Part shown: positions 33,575-43,191 of the stretch, piece by piece
Position numbering within the stretch: the first letter of the stretch is position 1
Layout: each line of letters starts with the position of its first letter
DNA from: Rhizobium sp. BK376
GTDB taxonomy: Bacteria > Pseudomonadota > Alphaproteobacteria > Rhizobiales > Rhizobiaceae
Reading direction: 5' to 3'
Length of the DNA stretch: 64,000 bases
NCBI RefSeq assembly: GCF_004341625.1
Contig: NZ_SLZG01000009.1
Span: forward strand, 124,001 to 188,000
The notes under the pieces: generated by a model
Seen by the model: only the letters and a program-made list of their open reading frames with translations
The model's database searches: none
Told to the model about the DNA's origin: nothing
Translations under genes and position numbers: made by a program

Positions 33575-34183
33575 ATGCAGTCGCGTTATGAAGACCCGAC
33601 ATTCGACCAGCGGTCGACTCCTCTGCCGCGCTTCGGAGGAGCAACGTTTGCCCTGCGTTTCAGGATAATGCAGCTCGTCTGGAGAATTACGTGGACGCTG
33701 CTCGCCTCCTGGACGCCGCCGCCCTTCCGGAGATGGCGGAATTTTCTGCTCTGCTGCTTTGGGGCACAGCTGGATCCGACCGCAATTATCAGCGCAAGCG
33801 TCAAGATCTGGTGGCCGGGGCACCTTGTCATGGGAAAGCACACATCCCTTGGGCCCGGCGCGATCTGCTACAACGTCGCGACCGTCACGCTCAAGGATTT
33901 CTCCATCGTCTCGCAACGAGCGCATCTTTGTACCGGGTCGCACGATATCCAGGACAGTCAGTTTCCACTGATTTCCCGACCGATCGTGATCGAGCCGAAT
34001 GCCTGGATCGCTGCGGAGGCCTTCGTCGGGCCGGGCGTGGTTGTCGGGGAGGGGGCCGTGCTTGGCGCCCGAGGCGTTGCCGCAAAGTCGCTACAGCCCT
34101 GGACCATCTATGTCGGCAATCCCGCCAAGGCGGTCGGCAAACGCAACCAGTCCGCTGCCGCCAGCTATGCGCTTGTGTCTTGA
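33575..34183 (+). CDS. Hexapeptide-repeat O-acetyltransferase, WcaF-like
   Basis: This protein of about 202 residues has an N-terminal membrane-associated helical part (RITWTLLASWTPPPFRRWRN) and a left-handed beta-helix made of hexapeptide repeats (PTAIISASVKIWWPG, LGPGAICYNVATVTLKD, AFVGPGVVVGEGAVLGARGV) with the catalytic His in CTGSHDIQD. It matches the colanic-acid acetyltransferase WcaF group, which O-acetylates a sugar of the repeat unit using acetyl-CoA. Start 33575 has AAGGGA at seven bases; ATG 33527 is an alternative. The locus also encodes GDP-fucose synthesis, as in colanic acid clusters. Confidence 0.85.
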   Translation: MQSRYEDPTFDQRSTPLPRFGGATFALRFRIMQLVWRITWTLLASWTPPPFRRWRNFLLCCFGAQLDPTAIISASVKIWWPGHLVMGKHTSLGPGAICYNVATVTLKDFSIVSQRAHLCTGSHDIQDSQFPLISRPIVIEPNAWIAAEAFVGPGVVVGEGAVLGARGVAAKSLQPWTIYVGNPAKAVGKRNQSAAASYALVS

Positions 34184-34244
34184 GTGGCTAGAAAGCGTTC
34201 CTTTAGGGGCCGCCGGCTAATTCGGAATTCCGCGGCAAAGGCCA

Positions 34245-34268
34245 CCACTGTTGTGATGTCCACAGTGG
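34245..34268. repeat. Short inverted repeat in an intergenic gap
   Basis: CCACTGT and ACAGTGG are complementary and ten bases apart, in the 166-base gap before the kinase-like gene. It could be a protein-binding site; no T-tract follows, so it is not a clear terminator. Confidence 0.4.
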
Positions 34269-34349
34269 CAACTATGCGCCAATTGCGATCGTCAACGGAT
34301 CGACGCTTGACTTTCGTACAGCCCTGGCAATCCTCCGGCTCGAATACTT

Positions 34350-35357
34350 ATGACGCAGCCAGAGGCATCGATCATGCTCGACTTCCGTCCGCTATATTCA
34401 ACACCGCAGCCTGACGCGGTTGCGGAGTTTATTGAGAAAAACTACGCGATCGAAGGGCCAATTTCCTGCCGAATGCTCCAGCGTGGCCTGAATGACGTTT
34501 ATCTCGTAGTAGGGAAAAATGCGGAGCGCTACGTATTTCGACTTTCGCAGCATAGGGCACGCGGTCCCGCTGATGTGAAAAGCGAGACGGCATTCCTGAC
34601 ACACCTTTCCCAATCGCGCGTCCCGGTCGCTGCTCCCATTCCAACGCTGGATCGTGCGTTCTCCCTACAGGCGCAGGCACCGGAAGGTTTGCGCTCCGGA
34701 GTGCTCTTTCAGGCACTCGACGGTCGCGAACCTCACGCGAGCGACCTTGGCGATGCCAGAGCCAATGGGAAAACCCTCGCAATGCTGCACAATGCAGCGG
34801 AGGTATTCCCTCACGATGGAGCGCTTTATCGACTTGACCTTGAGTACCTGCTGTGGCGACCCCTCGCACGAATAGGAGAGAGCGGCATTGTTGAGGACGC
34901 GGAGGTGTATGCCGATCTCGAGCGTATAGCTGGAGATACGGGGAAAGCGATTGAAGCTTTCGGCAATCTGACATGGACCTACTGTCACGGGGACTGCCAT
35001 GGTTTCAATTCGCGCATCAACGAGGTTGGTGAAGCAGTATTCTTCGACTTTGACGACAGCGGCCCAGGTTACCTTGCTTATGACTTGTCGGTTTTTCTAT
35101 GGGCGAATGTATCTTTTGGCAGGAACTCGACACGCAGATGGGGTGCGTTCATCGAAGGATATCGAGCCGTCCGACCCATAACTGCGGCCGATTTCGAAGC
35201 CGCTCTGCACTTCGTAATTGTCCGCCATTTTTGGCTTATGGGAGAGTACGCAGCGCGCGCCAACGAGTGGGGAAGCAACACCGTCGGTTGGATTGCGAGG
35301 GAGACCAACTTTCTTAAGATGTGGGAGACCGAGCAACTCCTCGACCGTCTGCTCTAG
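34350..35357 (+). CDS. Aminoglycoside phosphotransferase (APH)-fold kinase
   Basis: This 335-residue protein has the APH/choline kinase fold. The ATP-binding N-lobe includes YVFRLSQHR and VKSETAFLTHL; the catalytic loop is CHGDCHGFNSRI (His-Gly-Asp...Asn) and the metal-binding segment is VFFDFDDSGPGYLAYDL. Such kinases phosphorylate hydroxyl groups of small molecules (homoserine, choline, sugars, aminoglycosides). The first 120 bases counted are about 52% GC, lower than the neighbouring genes, hinting at separate acquisition. It may phosphorylate a sugar or alcohol substituent of the polysaccharide, but nothing proves this. No strong ribosome binding site precedes ATG 34350; ATG 34374 is possible. 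Confidence 0.8.
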   Translation: MTQPEASIMLDFRPLYSTPQPDAVAEFIEKNYAIEGPISCRMLQRGLNDVYLVVGKNAERYVFRLSQHRARGPADVKSETAFLTHLSQSRVPVAAPIPTLDRAFSLQAQAPEGLRSGVLFQALDGREPHASDLGDARANGKTLAMLHNAAEVFPHDGALYRLDLEYLLWRPLARIGESGIVEDAEVYADLERIAGDTGKAIEAFGNLTWTYCHGDCHGFNSRINEVGEAVFFDFDDSGPGYLAYDLSVFLWANVSFGRNSTRRWGAFIEGYRAVRPITAADFEAALHFVIVRHFWLMGEYAARANEWGSNTVGWIARETNFLKMWETEQLLDRLL

Positions 35358-35433
35358 CTACCTCAGTCTCATCAGAATGCGATGATCGCAAAGGACAAAC
35401 TGCTGCCATGGTAGCCTCCGCGCTGACCTGCGA

Positions 35434-36702
35434 TCAGCTGCCGATGCACGCTATCGTCCTCACCCCAGCATTATGCCGTTCTGCCGGCAGGACCGATAAT
35501 GCTGCGACAAGTCGCTTGCCATATTCGTTCACCGTGAACTCGGACGCCCTTCGTGTCGCATTGAGTGACATTGCCGCTCTGAGTTCGTCATCGGCAACAA
35601 AACGATCGATGGCCGAGGCGATCGCCTCGGGATCGCCGACAGGCACGATGAATCCCTCGATGCCGTCACGAACCACGGTACCGGTATTTTCCGTCGTCAC
35701 GACCGGCAAGCCTGAAGCAAGCGCCTCATAGACAACGGTTGCGGAACCCTCGCAGACCGACGGCAGCAGAAAGATATCCGCCCAGCGAAATTCGGCCGCC
35801 ATTTCGGCGCGTGGCACAACGCCCTTGAGTTCGACCTTCGTGGAAAGTTCCTGTCTAGGCCCGTCTGCCAGATTGAGCCGCCCGACCATACGGAAGTTTG
35901 TAGCGCCGCCGAGAATCTCTGCCGCAGCGGCGACGTAAGGCGATCCCTTCCGCAGCCCGACCTCACCAGCGGTCAGCACGCGCAGAGGGCCAGGGCGCCT
36001 TGCTTTTCGCTCCGGCGAGAATTTCGGATCGACACCATAGGGAAGGAGAACGCAACGTTCCGCCGGTCCGCCGCAGGCGATCACATGCCGGCGGACGAAT
36101 TCGGATGGACATAGGATGAGATCGGCAAGCGACCATTCCGCCCTTTCCCGGTCCGCGAAGGACCTGGCGAAAGGGTTCTGCTTCGGCAGCCCCATCCATT
36201 CCGGAAACCGCGTCATTTCTCGAGAGACGAGTTCTTCCAAGACATCTCTTGGGGCGACCATCTGCTCGACAACGGTCCACATTCCTTGCTGCTTGGCAGC
36301 CTCCATCTGTTCCAGAGCATCGCCGCTGAAAGCGTAGAGCCCTGACGCGCCATGAAAGCCGCTTTTGGCCACCAAGGTCGAAAAGCGGGAGCCGGCCCAC
36401 ACGGCATGAGAGGTTTCATCGGCGATATTACCGATACGCGAACGTCGGATAGCCGAAAGTGCGCCAAAGCTTGCAAAGGTGGTCGTCAATGCGTTGGGGA
36501 CACCCTTCGGCGCCCGGCCGGCGAGCCGCCTGATGGCCGAAGGCAGAATTTTTGTCGGAAGGACTTTTACGATGCCCGGCCAGCCCTTGGTTGCCGTAAT
36601 GTCCGTATAGAAATGCGCAAGCTGCCCATGGTTCACGAAAATCCGGGGAACAGCGTAGTGCATGCGTGCCCCCAGCTGGCTGACAACAACTTTTCCATTC
36701 AT
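35434..36702 (-). CDS. Glycosyltransferase family 4
   Basis: This 422-residue GT-B glycosyltransferase has an N-terminal domain beginning KVVVSQLGARMHYAVPRI. The C-terminal domain contains CVLLPYGVDPKFSP, LRVLTAGEVGLRKGSPYV and the donor-binding signature PSVCEGSATVVYEALASGLP. It starts in ATGA overlap with the upstream glycosyltransferase gene, so the pair is translated together. It should extend the lipid-linked repeat unit; its donor sugar is unknown. Confidence 0.87.
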   Translation of the reverse strand: MNGKVVVSQLGARMHYAVPRIFVNHGQLAHFYTDITATKGWPGIVKVLPTKILPSAIRRLAGRAPKGVPNALTTTFASFGALSAIRRSRIGNIADETSHAVWAGSRFSTLVAKSGFHGASGLYAFSGDALEQMEAAKQQGMWTVVEQMVAPRDVLEELVSREMTRFPEWMGLPKQNPFARSFADRERAEWSLADLILCPSEFVRRHVIACGGPAERCVLLPYGVDPKFSPERKARRPGPLRVLTAGEVGLRKGSPYVAAAAEILGGATNFRMVGRLNLADGPRQELSTKVELKGVVPRAEMAAEFRWADIFLLPSVCEGSATVVYEALASGLPVVTTENTGTVVRDGIEGFIVPVGDPEAIASAIDRFVADDELRAAMSLNATRRASEFTVNEYGKRLVAALSVLPAERHNAGVRTIACIGS

Positions 36703-37955
36703 GGAGATACCCGTTGTTCGATATGAGGCACCCGGTCACCGGAGCGGTCTAGTCGGTCGAGAAGGGCGCACCATTTGTCGATGGCCTGATCGTAGGAATA
36801 GTCGTTTGTCAGGACACGGCGGGCGATCTGACCCATCTCCAGGCGTCGCGCGGTGTCGTCTCGTAATTCGCGAATGGCAGCGGCAAGCCTTTGTCCTTCG
36901 CCAATCGCGATGTTTTTGCCGCAGCCATAGGCATCGATGACTCGGGCGACTTCGCCGTTGAGGTCACCGATGAAGATTGTCGGCCGGCCGGCGGCGAGAA
37001 TTCCATAGAACTTGCTCGGAATGATGCAGTGCTCAAGCTGCGGTAGCAGGGACACCAGATGGACGTCTGCTGTACAAAGGCTCTTTGCCAGATTTTCAGC
37101 CGGCTGCAGCGGTTTGAAGATCATGTTGTCGAGGCCGAGTTTTTTCGCGGCGTCGACCACGCGTGCATGTTGATGGCCGTTGCCGATCATGAGGAAGCGA
37201 ATGTCGGGCTGATCCCTCAGCAGGGCGGCGGCATTCAAAATCGTATCGAATTCGTGCGCGCGTCCGAAGTTGCCGGAATAGCCGATAACCAGTTTATCGT
37301 CCAAGCCCCATTCAGTTCGCAGCTCGTTGTCGGCTGCGGCGATCGGGTAGATCTCCTTTCCATCCGACCATTGGCGCAACAGGCTGATGGGGCAACGCGG
37401 CGACAACTCGTCGCGCAGATAATCCGCCATCGTTGTTGTCGGGCAGGCAATCGCTGCCGATGTTCCGATCGACCAGTTTCTCAGGCTGCGTGCGAGCCTG
37501 CCGACGATTGGCGAGCGCTTGAACAGGCCCAGTTCGATTGCGGTTTCCGGGAACAGATCCATGACCCAGTTCACCGAGGACGCTCCACGAAGGCGCAGTG
37601 CAACGGCTGTTGTCACCGACAGAAAGGGCGGATCAGTGCAAACTACGGCGATATCGTCGCGCGATGCATGGCGGACAAGCCAGGTGAAGGCGGAGAGATG
37701 GAAGAAGAAATAGTCAATCGCGCGCCCGAACGTTTTGAGCCTGCCGAAATGGGACGTCGTCAGCCGCACCACCTTGATGCCGGAAATGACTTCGTTCGGG
37801 GGAAGAACGGTCTGATCCTCGTTATGGAGATGGCGACTTGCCACCGCGACGACTTCATAGCCGCGCTGGGCCAAGGCGGATGCAATCGATGTTATCATTC
37901 GACTGGTCGCGGACTGATCGGGGGAGACGTAGCGATTGACGAAGATGACTTTCAT
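36699..37955 (-). CDS. Glycosyltransferase family 4, WbuB-like
   Basis: This 418-residue GT-B enzyme starts KVIFVNRYVSPDQSATSRM, typical of WbuB-like transferases (often fucosyl-aminosugar transferases). Further motifs are WVMDLFPETAIELG, LVIGYSGNFGRAHEFDTIL, MIGNGHQHARVVDAAKKLG and the C-terminal HCIIPSKFYGILAAGRP. The first gene of a two-gene operon, divergent from gmd across about 300 bases. Given GDP-fucose synthesis next door, it or its partner may transfer fucose, but this is only suggested by position. Confidence 0.87.
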   Translation of the reverse strand: MKVIFVNRYVSPDQSATSRMITSIASALAQRGYEVVAVASRHLHNEDQTVLPPNEVISGIKVVRLTTSHFGRLKTFGRAIDYFFFHLSAFTWLVRHASRDDIAVVCTDPPFLSVTTAVALRLRGASSVNWVMDLFPETAIELGLFKRSPIVGRLARSLRNWSIGTSAAIACPTTTMADYLRDELSPRCPISLLRQWSDGKEIYPIAAADNELRTEWGLDDKLVIGYSGNFGRAHEFDTILNAAALLRDQPDIRFLMIGNGHQHARVVDAAKKLGLDNMIFKPLQPAENLAKSLCTADVHLVSLLPQLEHCIIPSKFYGILAAGRPTIFIGDLNGEVARVIDAYGCGKNIAIGEGQRLAAAIRELRDDTARRLEMGQIARRVLTNDYSYDQAIDKWCALLDRLDRSGDRVPHIEQRVSP

Positions 37956-38260
37956 TCGATGATCCCTGAGATCGCCGGCGCTGGATCGCTTGACCAGGTC
38001 TCAAATCCCATCATCGTGGCGCGTCGCGCGCTCACAAGTTGACCAAAGGCGATAATTTCCGCCAAAGAGGTGGCGCGCCCCCTACCTCATAAGAAGTGAT
38101 GTTTCCCCATTCGAATAATCCGGCACACCGGTTTGGCGGGTATCGGGTGCCCGCATTCTCCCTATTGGCAAGGTGTCGATGGACGACCGGCACCTATACT
38201 GCCTTCATCGGCAGCCATGAGTGGACGCCGGCCCTGTGGACAACATGGAGAAGCTGGCGC
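37956..38260. promoter_or_regulatory. Divergent promoter region between glycosyltransferases and gmd
   Basis: About 305 bases with no gene. A TATACT box at 38195-38200 could serve gmd, though no matching -35 box was found at normal spacing. Confidence 0.4.
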
Positions 38261-39331
38261 ATGCCCGACAAAGTCGCATTGATTATCGGCGTTACCGGAC
38301 AGGATGGCGCCTACCTCAGCGAGCTTTTGCTTTCGAAAGGCTATGTGGTTCACGGCCTGAAAAGACGCTCGTCTTCCTTCAACACCGGGCGCATTGACCA
38401 TCTCTATCAAGATCCACACGATGAGCCGGTCCGCTTTCGCCTTCACTTCGGCGATCTGACCGATGCCACCAATCTCTGCCGCGTCATTCAGGACGTCCAG
38501 CCCGACGAGATCTACAATCTCGGTGCGCAAAGCCATGTGCAAGTCAGCTTCGAGACCCCTGAATATACCGCGAATACCGACGCGCTTGGAACGCTTCGTG
38601 TGCTCGAGGCGATCCGCATCCTCAAGCTCGAGAAAAAGTGCCGCTTCTACCAGGCCTCCACTTCCGAACTCTTCGGCGGCATGAGCGAGATTGCGCAGCA
38701 CGAGCAGACGCCCTTTTATCCCCGAAGCCCCTATGCCGCAGCGAAGCTCTACGCCTACTGGATGGCGGTGAACTATCGCGAGTCTTACGGCTTCCATGCA
38801 TCCAACGGCATCCTGTTCAATCACGAAAGTCCGCTGCGCGGCGAAACGTTCGTGACGCGAAAGATCAGCCGTGGCGTGGCGGCAATCGAGCGCGGACTGA
38901 CGCAGAAGCTTAGGCTCGGCAACCTGAACGCCAAGCGGGATTGGGGCCACGCTCGCGATTATGTCGAGGGCATGTGGCGGATTCTGCAGCAGGACGAACC
39001 GGACGATTACGTTCTCGCCACAGGCGAGACGCACACCGTGCGCGAATTCGTGGAGCGGGCATTCCGCGTGGTCGACAAGGCCATCGAATGGGAAGGCGAC
39101 GGTGTGGACGAGGTCGGCTTCGATAGGAAGACCGGCAATCGGATCATCGAGATCGATCCGCGATATTTTCGGCCGGCGGAGGTCGACACTCTCCTCGGCG
39201 ATCCGAGCAAGGCCAGACGGAAGCTCAACTGGCAGCATTCGACCTCATTCGGGGCTCTCGTCTCGGAAATGGTCGAAAGCGATCTACGCACGATCATGCG
39301 CGAAGAGGGCAGAAATGACTTTTATGGCTAA
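38261..39331 (+). CDS. gmd: GDP-mannose 4,6-dehydratase
   Basis: This 356-residue extended SDR has VALIIGVTGQDGAYLSELLL (NADP binding), GLKRRSSSFNTGRIDHLYQD (the RR/S segment typical of Gmd), the active site QASTSELFGGMSE (Thr/Ser with Glu) and YPRSPYAAAKLYAYW (Tyr-x-x-x-Lys), plus NHESPLRGETFVTRKI for GDP-mannose. It converts GDP-mannose to GDP-4-keto-6-deoxymannose. ATG 38261 is preceded by GGAGAAG; a longer frame from 38096 lacks domain content. Its last codons overlap the fucose synthase gene by 17 bases, so both are co-translated. Confidence 0.96.
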   Translation: MPDKVALIIGVTGQDGAYLSELLLSKGYVVHGLKRRSSSFNTGRIDHLYQDPHDEPVRFRLHFGDLTDATNLCRVIQDVQPDEIYNLGAQSHVQVSFETPEYTANTDALGTLRVLEAIRILKLEKKCRFYQASTSELFGGMSEIAQHEQTPFYPRSPYAAAKLYAYWMAVNYRESYGFHASNGILFNHESPLRGETFVTRKISRGVAAIERGLTQKLRLGNLNAKRDWGHARDYVEGMWRILQQDEPDDYVLATGETHTVREFVERAFRVVDKAIEWEGDGVDEVGFDRKTGNRIIEIDPRYFRPAEVDTLLGDPSKARRKLNWQHSTSFGALVSEMVESDLRTIMREEGRNDFYG

Positions 39332-40280
39332 GATCAACGAGAAGTTCGATTTGACCGGAAAGCGTGTCTGGGTCGCCGGTCACAATGGTTTGGTCGGTTC
39401 GGCGATCGTTCGGCGCCTTCAAAGTGAAGATTGCGAAATCGTCACCGTTTCCCATCGTGAGCTCGATCTGACGCGTCAGGCCGATACGGAAGAGTGGATG
39501 CGGCAGATGCGTCCGCAAGTCATCTTCGTTGCGGCGGCGCGGGTCGGCGGTATCGTTGCGAACGCGACCTATCCGGTGGATTTTCTCTACGTCAACACCA
39601 TGATCGCAATGAACATCATGAAGGCGGCTGCCGATCTCGGAGCAGAGAAGCTGCTCTGGCTCGGCTCCAGTTGCGTCTATCCGAAATTTGCGTCGCAGCC
39701 GATCGACGAGCACTCGTTGCTAACAGGGCCGCTCGAGCCGACAAACGAGGCCTATGCGATTGCGAAGATCGCAGGAATCAAGCTCGCTCAGGCCTATTCA
39801 AAGCAATATGGCGTAAGGTCTATCTCGGCGATGCCGACCAATCTTTACGGCCCGAATGACAATTTCGATCTGGAGACATCGCATGTCCTCCCGGCTTTGA
39901 TCAGGAAGATCCACGAGGCAAAGATTGCTGGCACTGACGCGGTCGTATGGGGCACGGGCAACGGACTGCGTGAGTTCCTGCACGCGGACGATCTCGCCGA
40001 TGCCTGCGTCTATCTGATGAAGAACTATTCCGACAGCCATCTGATCAATGTCGGTTCCGGACGGGAGATATCCATTCGCGATCTCGCCTACCTGATTGCC
40101 GATATCGTCGGCTTCAGGGGAAGGATCGTTTTCGACGTTACGAAGCCCGACGGAACTCCGAGAAAGCTTGTAAACAGCGACCGCCTGCGGGCCCTGGGCT
40201 GGACAGCCAGGACGGAATTGCGAAGCGGGATAGAACAGGTCTATCTGCATTGGCTCGATAAGGTGGCGATGCTAGCGTAG
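39315..40280 (+). CDS. fcl: GDP-L-fucose synthase
   Basis: This 321-residue extended SDR has KRVWVAGHNGLVGSAIVRRL (NADPH site), VFVAAARVGGIVANATYP as FVAAARVGGI, LGSSCVYPKFASQPIDE (catalytic Ser, Cys) and NEAYAIAKIAG (Tyr-x-x-x-Lys), followed by MPTNLYGPNDNFD and LREFLHADDLADACVY. It epimerises C3 and C5 and reduces C4 of the Gmd product to give GDP-L-fucose. The start overlaps the end of gmd. A small hairpin after the stop may end the gmd-fcl transcript. The polysaccharide therefore probably contains L-fucose or a derivative. Confidence 0.95.
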   Translation: MTFMAKINEKFDLTGKRVWVAGHNGLVGSAIVRRLQSEDCEIVTVSHRELDLTRQADTEEWMRQMRPQVIFVAAARVGGIVANATYPVDFLYVNTMIAMNIMKAAADLGAEKLLWLGSSCVYPKFASQPIDEHSLLTGPLEPTNEAYAIAKIAGIKLAQAYSKQYGVRSISAMPTNLYGPNDNFDLETSHVLPALIRKIHEAKIAGTDAVVWGTGNGLREFLHADDLADACVYLMKNYSDSHLINVGSGREISIRDLAYLIADIVGFRGRIVFDVTKPDGTPRKLVNSDRLRALGWTARTELRSGIEQVYLHWLDKVAMLA

Positions 40281-40310
40281 TATCAACGGAGTTGGACCGC
40301 GCCTCAATTA

Positions 40311-40343
40311 CGCTTTGAAAAACTCAAAGCGCTTCAGCCTTTT
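40311..40343 (+). terminator. Possible terminator after the fucose synthase gene
   Basis: CGCTTTGA pairs with TCAAAGCG over an AAAAC loop; TTTT follows about ten bases later. It is weak and could allow read-through into the beta-helix gene. Confidence 0.45.
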
Positions 40344-40439
40344 GGGCGCGGGTGCGCCTCACGCTTGTGGCCTCAAACGCAAGTGACTTTCTGCTTCTCC
40401 CGTTTAGGGAAGCAAATCAGCTCGCGGGAGGGGGCGATC

Positions 40440-42908
40440 ATGAAAGTATTGGCGTCGATCTTGGTTGCATCACTTGTCGCTCTGACGTTGATCGGAGCGG
40501 CCGTTGCCCAGCGTGGAACCGGTGATACGGTCGCTTTCCTCGACGCGGCTTTGCGCGGCGCGTTCCAGGCGGAGGAAGCCAAGGGACCGGCTGACTTCGG
40601 GATGCCGGTTCCAACTCCTGAACCATCCTTGCCTGAGGGGGCGGATGCCTTCAATCCTCCATTGCTCCGCGTCAGCAAATCGCCCCCGGCGGTCGCCGAG
40701 TTTTCGAGGACCGCAGACCGAGATGAGATCGTCTCGATGACGGGCATCAAGCTGGATCACTCGGCAGAGTTCGAAATCTTCTCCCAGGCTCCATCCGCCG
40801 CAAAAGGAAATGTCACCGCGGTCAATTCCCTGCGCGCTGACAAGACGGCGGCGACGGTCCTGTTGCCCGCCGCTTTGCCAGAATGGTCGATGTATCTCAT
40901 GTGGCCTAACAGGAACGGCTACCGCGGCCAACCTATCGCCATCAATCGCACTGAAGCGTGGTGGCTTGGGCCGAACAAGGGAACGGCCGGCACAGTTATC
41001 TCGGTCTATGGGCGCAACCTTGCCCGCAGCAACGGGACGTCGCTATCCTATCTCTATATCAAGCCGCCCGGTGCCAGTGGCAGCTATGTCAAACCCAGCG
41101 CGGTCAACCCTTTCAAGGTGGACTTCGCGATCCCTGACATGCCGGCTGGCAACTATGAGGTCTGGGTGCATAACACCCATGGCGGTCGCTTCGGCTGGAG
41201 CGGTCCGTTGAGGCTTGATGTTCTCGCCCGGTCTCCATGGGCGGACCAGAAAAACAATCTGCTGGATGTGAAACGTTTCGGCGCCGTGGGAGACGGGACA
41301 GCCGACGATACGGCGGCATTGCAGCGCGCCCTGGAGGCGGCAAAGAATGCCGCGCCCGCGACCATTCACTTTCCCGCGGGAACCTACCGTATAACCTCTT
41401 TTCTGACAGCGCCCGCCAATGTCGGATGGGTCGGCGATGGCATGAATACGACGGAGATCCGTCTTGATCGCAGCATTGACCACAGCATGATTGAGATTGC
41501 TGGCGAAAACGTTCAGTTCGAAGGGCTCGCGCTGAACGCAAATCGCAATACCGGCAAGCAGGTCCTGATGCAGGTATCTTCGGCCGAGAATCTCCGGATA
41601 GCCTCTGCCAAGCTCAATGCGTGGGGTGTCGCCGCACTCCAGGCCAACGGCGCTTCGGGTCTCTCCATCAGCGACTCTGAATTGGTGGAAAACGGGTCGT
41701 TCTATGGAAGCAGCAGGCAGGTCTTCTTATCAGGCAACAAGTTCCGGATGACGGGCTATGGGGAGTCCGTCGCGGCTCTGTGGGGAGGTCGCGATTTTTC
41801 CATGGTCGGCAACGAGCTTTCAAATGCCGATGAGAGCCGGGACGACGGCCACGGTATCGGCCGGTTCTTTGTCGGCCAGGCGCAGTTTGGCAGCATAAGC
41901 AATCTCTATTGGGGCAACAACACGTCGCTGAATGCAGCCCCGCATGATTGCGACAAGGTCGATTGTAACAAGGGCGAACAGATCTGCTTTGAAATGGTCG
42001 GCAGCAAAATCAAAAGCGATTTTGTGAAGGCAACCGCAGACACGGTGTCCTTCAAAACTCTCTCGGATTTGGGTGATGTGACGCCCGGTGGCCAGGACCT
42101 CGTCATCGTCGGGGGCAGGGGAGCCGGCCAGCATCGGCATATCGTTTCCTCCGCCGATTCAACCGTAACGCTCGATGCTCCGTGGAATGTCATTCCCGAT
42201 CGTACCAGCCGTTTTGCGCTGGCGGCAACCGCGTCGAAGGTCGCGATCTACAACAACAAATTCGACGGGCGCTCGAGCTACAGCCAACACGATTCCGATT
42301 CCACAAGCGTTCTGCTCTATGGGAACGTCTATGACGCCGTCGTCGATAGCAACCGCATCTCCAGGATGCGGCATGGAATGATGACTATCGCGCTGGATTC
42401 GACGCGGGGCCTTGCTCCTTACTTCCTGCAATATTCAAACAATACCGTCAGCGACAGCAACAGCGGTCTCTATGTAGGAACGACGTTCGCGGAGTCCGGC
42501 AAGCCCGGTATCTGGGGCGGTCTCGGCAATATCTATCGCAACAACCGCTTTGAAAACCTTGCTCATATAGGCGTCGAATACGAAACCTGGACGCATGACG
42601 GCTCGGATTACAACGGCACCGTATTCGAGCGAAACAGCTTCAAGAACGTCCCTTATGGCTTCATCGAAGCCTACCAGCTGATGTGGACCTATGATGGCCG
42701 GTTCAAGGCTGCGCCCGGCAGTCATTCGATGAAGGTGAATACCATTCTTCATAAGAACGATTTTGATCGGGGCTCTGCCACTGATGACGGGAGTGTCGGC
42801 TTCGTCACGCTCCACCCTTCGAACAGCTGGCTGAATATCGGCTCAACATGGACGGATTTTGCCTCGGGCAATGACGGACCTGTCGCCCCCAAGGCTCTTC
42901 CCAATTGA
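40440..42908 (+). CDS. Secreted right-handed parallel beta-helix protein (pectate-lyase superfamily)
   Basis: This 822-residue protein has a signal peptide (VLASILVASLVALTLIG, cut near AVAQ). An N-terminal beta-sandwich/IPT-like part spans about 170-285 (ISVYGRNLARSNGTSLSYLY, then AGNYEVWVHNTHGG). A long beta-helix domain starts at FGAVGDGTADDTAALQRALE (Pectate_lyase_3 motif). It lies between fcl and the flippase gene. Beta-helix proteins in such loci are polysaccharide lyases, hydrolases, epimerases or structural surface proteins. The catalytic residues cannot be assigned here, so its role in cutting or remodelling the polymer is an inference. GGGAGGGGG precedes the start. Confidence 0.83.
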   Translation: MKVLASILVASLVALTLIGAAVAQRGTGDTVAFLDAALRGAFQAEEAKGPADFGMPVPTPEPSLPEGADAFNPPLLRVSKSPPAVAEFSRTADRDEIVSMTGIKLDHSAEFEIFSQAPSAAKGNVTAVNSLRADKTAATVLLPAALPEWSMYLMWPNRNGYRGQPIAINRTEAWWLGPNKGTAGTVISVYGRNLARSNGTSLSYLYIKPPGASGSYVKPSAVNPFKVDFAIPDMPAGNYEVWVHNTHGGRFGWSGPLRLDVLARSPWADQKNNLLDVKRFGAVGDGTADDTAALQRALEAAKNAAPATIHFPAGTYRITSFLTAPANVGWVGDGMNTTEIRLDRSIDHSMIEIAGENVQFEGLALNANRNTGKQVLMQVSSAENLRIASAKLNAWGVAALQANGASGLSISDSELVENGSFYGSSRQVFLSGNKFRMTGYGESVAALWGGRDFSMVGNELSNADESRDDGHGIGRFFVGQAQFGSISNLYWGNNTSLNAAPHDCDKVDCNKGEQICFEMVGSKIKSDFVKATADTVSFKTLSDLGDVTPGGQDLVIVGGRGAGQHRHIVSSADSTVTLDAPWNVIPDRTSRFALAATASKVAIYNNKFDGRSSYSQHDSDSTSVLLYGNVYDAVVDSNRISRMRHGMMTIALDSTRGLAPYFLQYSNNTVSDSNSGLYVGTTFAESGKPGIWGGLGNIYRNNRFENLAHIGVEYETWTHDGSDYNGTVFERNSFKNVPYGFIEAYQLMWTYDGRFKAAPGSHSMKVNTILHKNDFDRGSATDDGSVGFVTLHPSNSWLNIGSTWTDFASGNDGPVAPKALPN

Positions 42909-43191
42909 TGCAGCGAAGTTTTGCAGGACTGCTAGGACGGGGCAGGGTCATCCTTAATAGTCTGTTCGGTTGAAGCTGTGCCCCTACTACGTCAAAGGGC
43001 TAAATTGTCGTCCAATCCGAATACCACATAATACGCGTCGTGATTGGTGAGGGCGGCAATCTCGGCACATTGCCGAGGATTTCGGCATGGAGTTCCCGCC
43101 ATAGACAGACTTAACCCCGGCGACGCATACCCACGATGCGAGCGTTCGTTGTCGGACAAGAATCCTGCAACAAAATCAAGGATCTGGTTCC
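42909..43191. other. Intergenic gap before the flippase gene
   Basis: About 280 bases between the beta-helix gene and the flippase gene. No open frame, clear hairpin or promoter was recognised. Confidence 0.5.
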
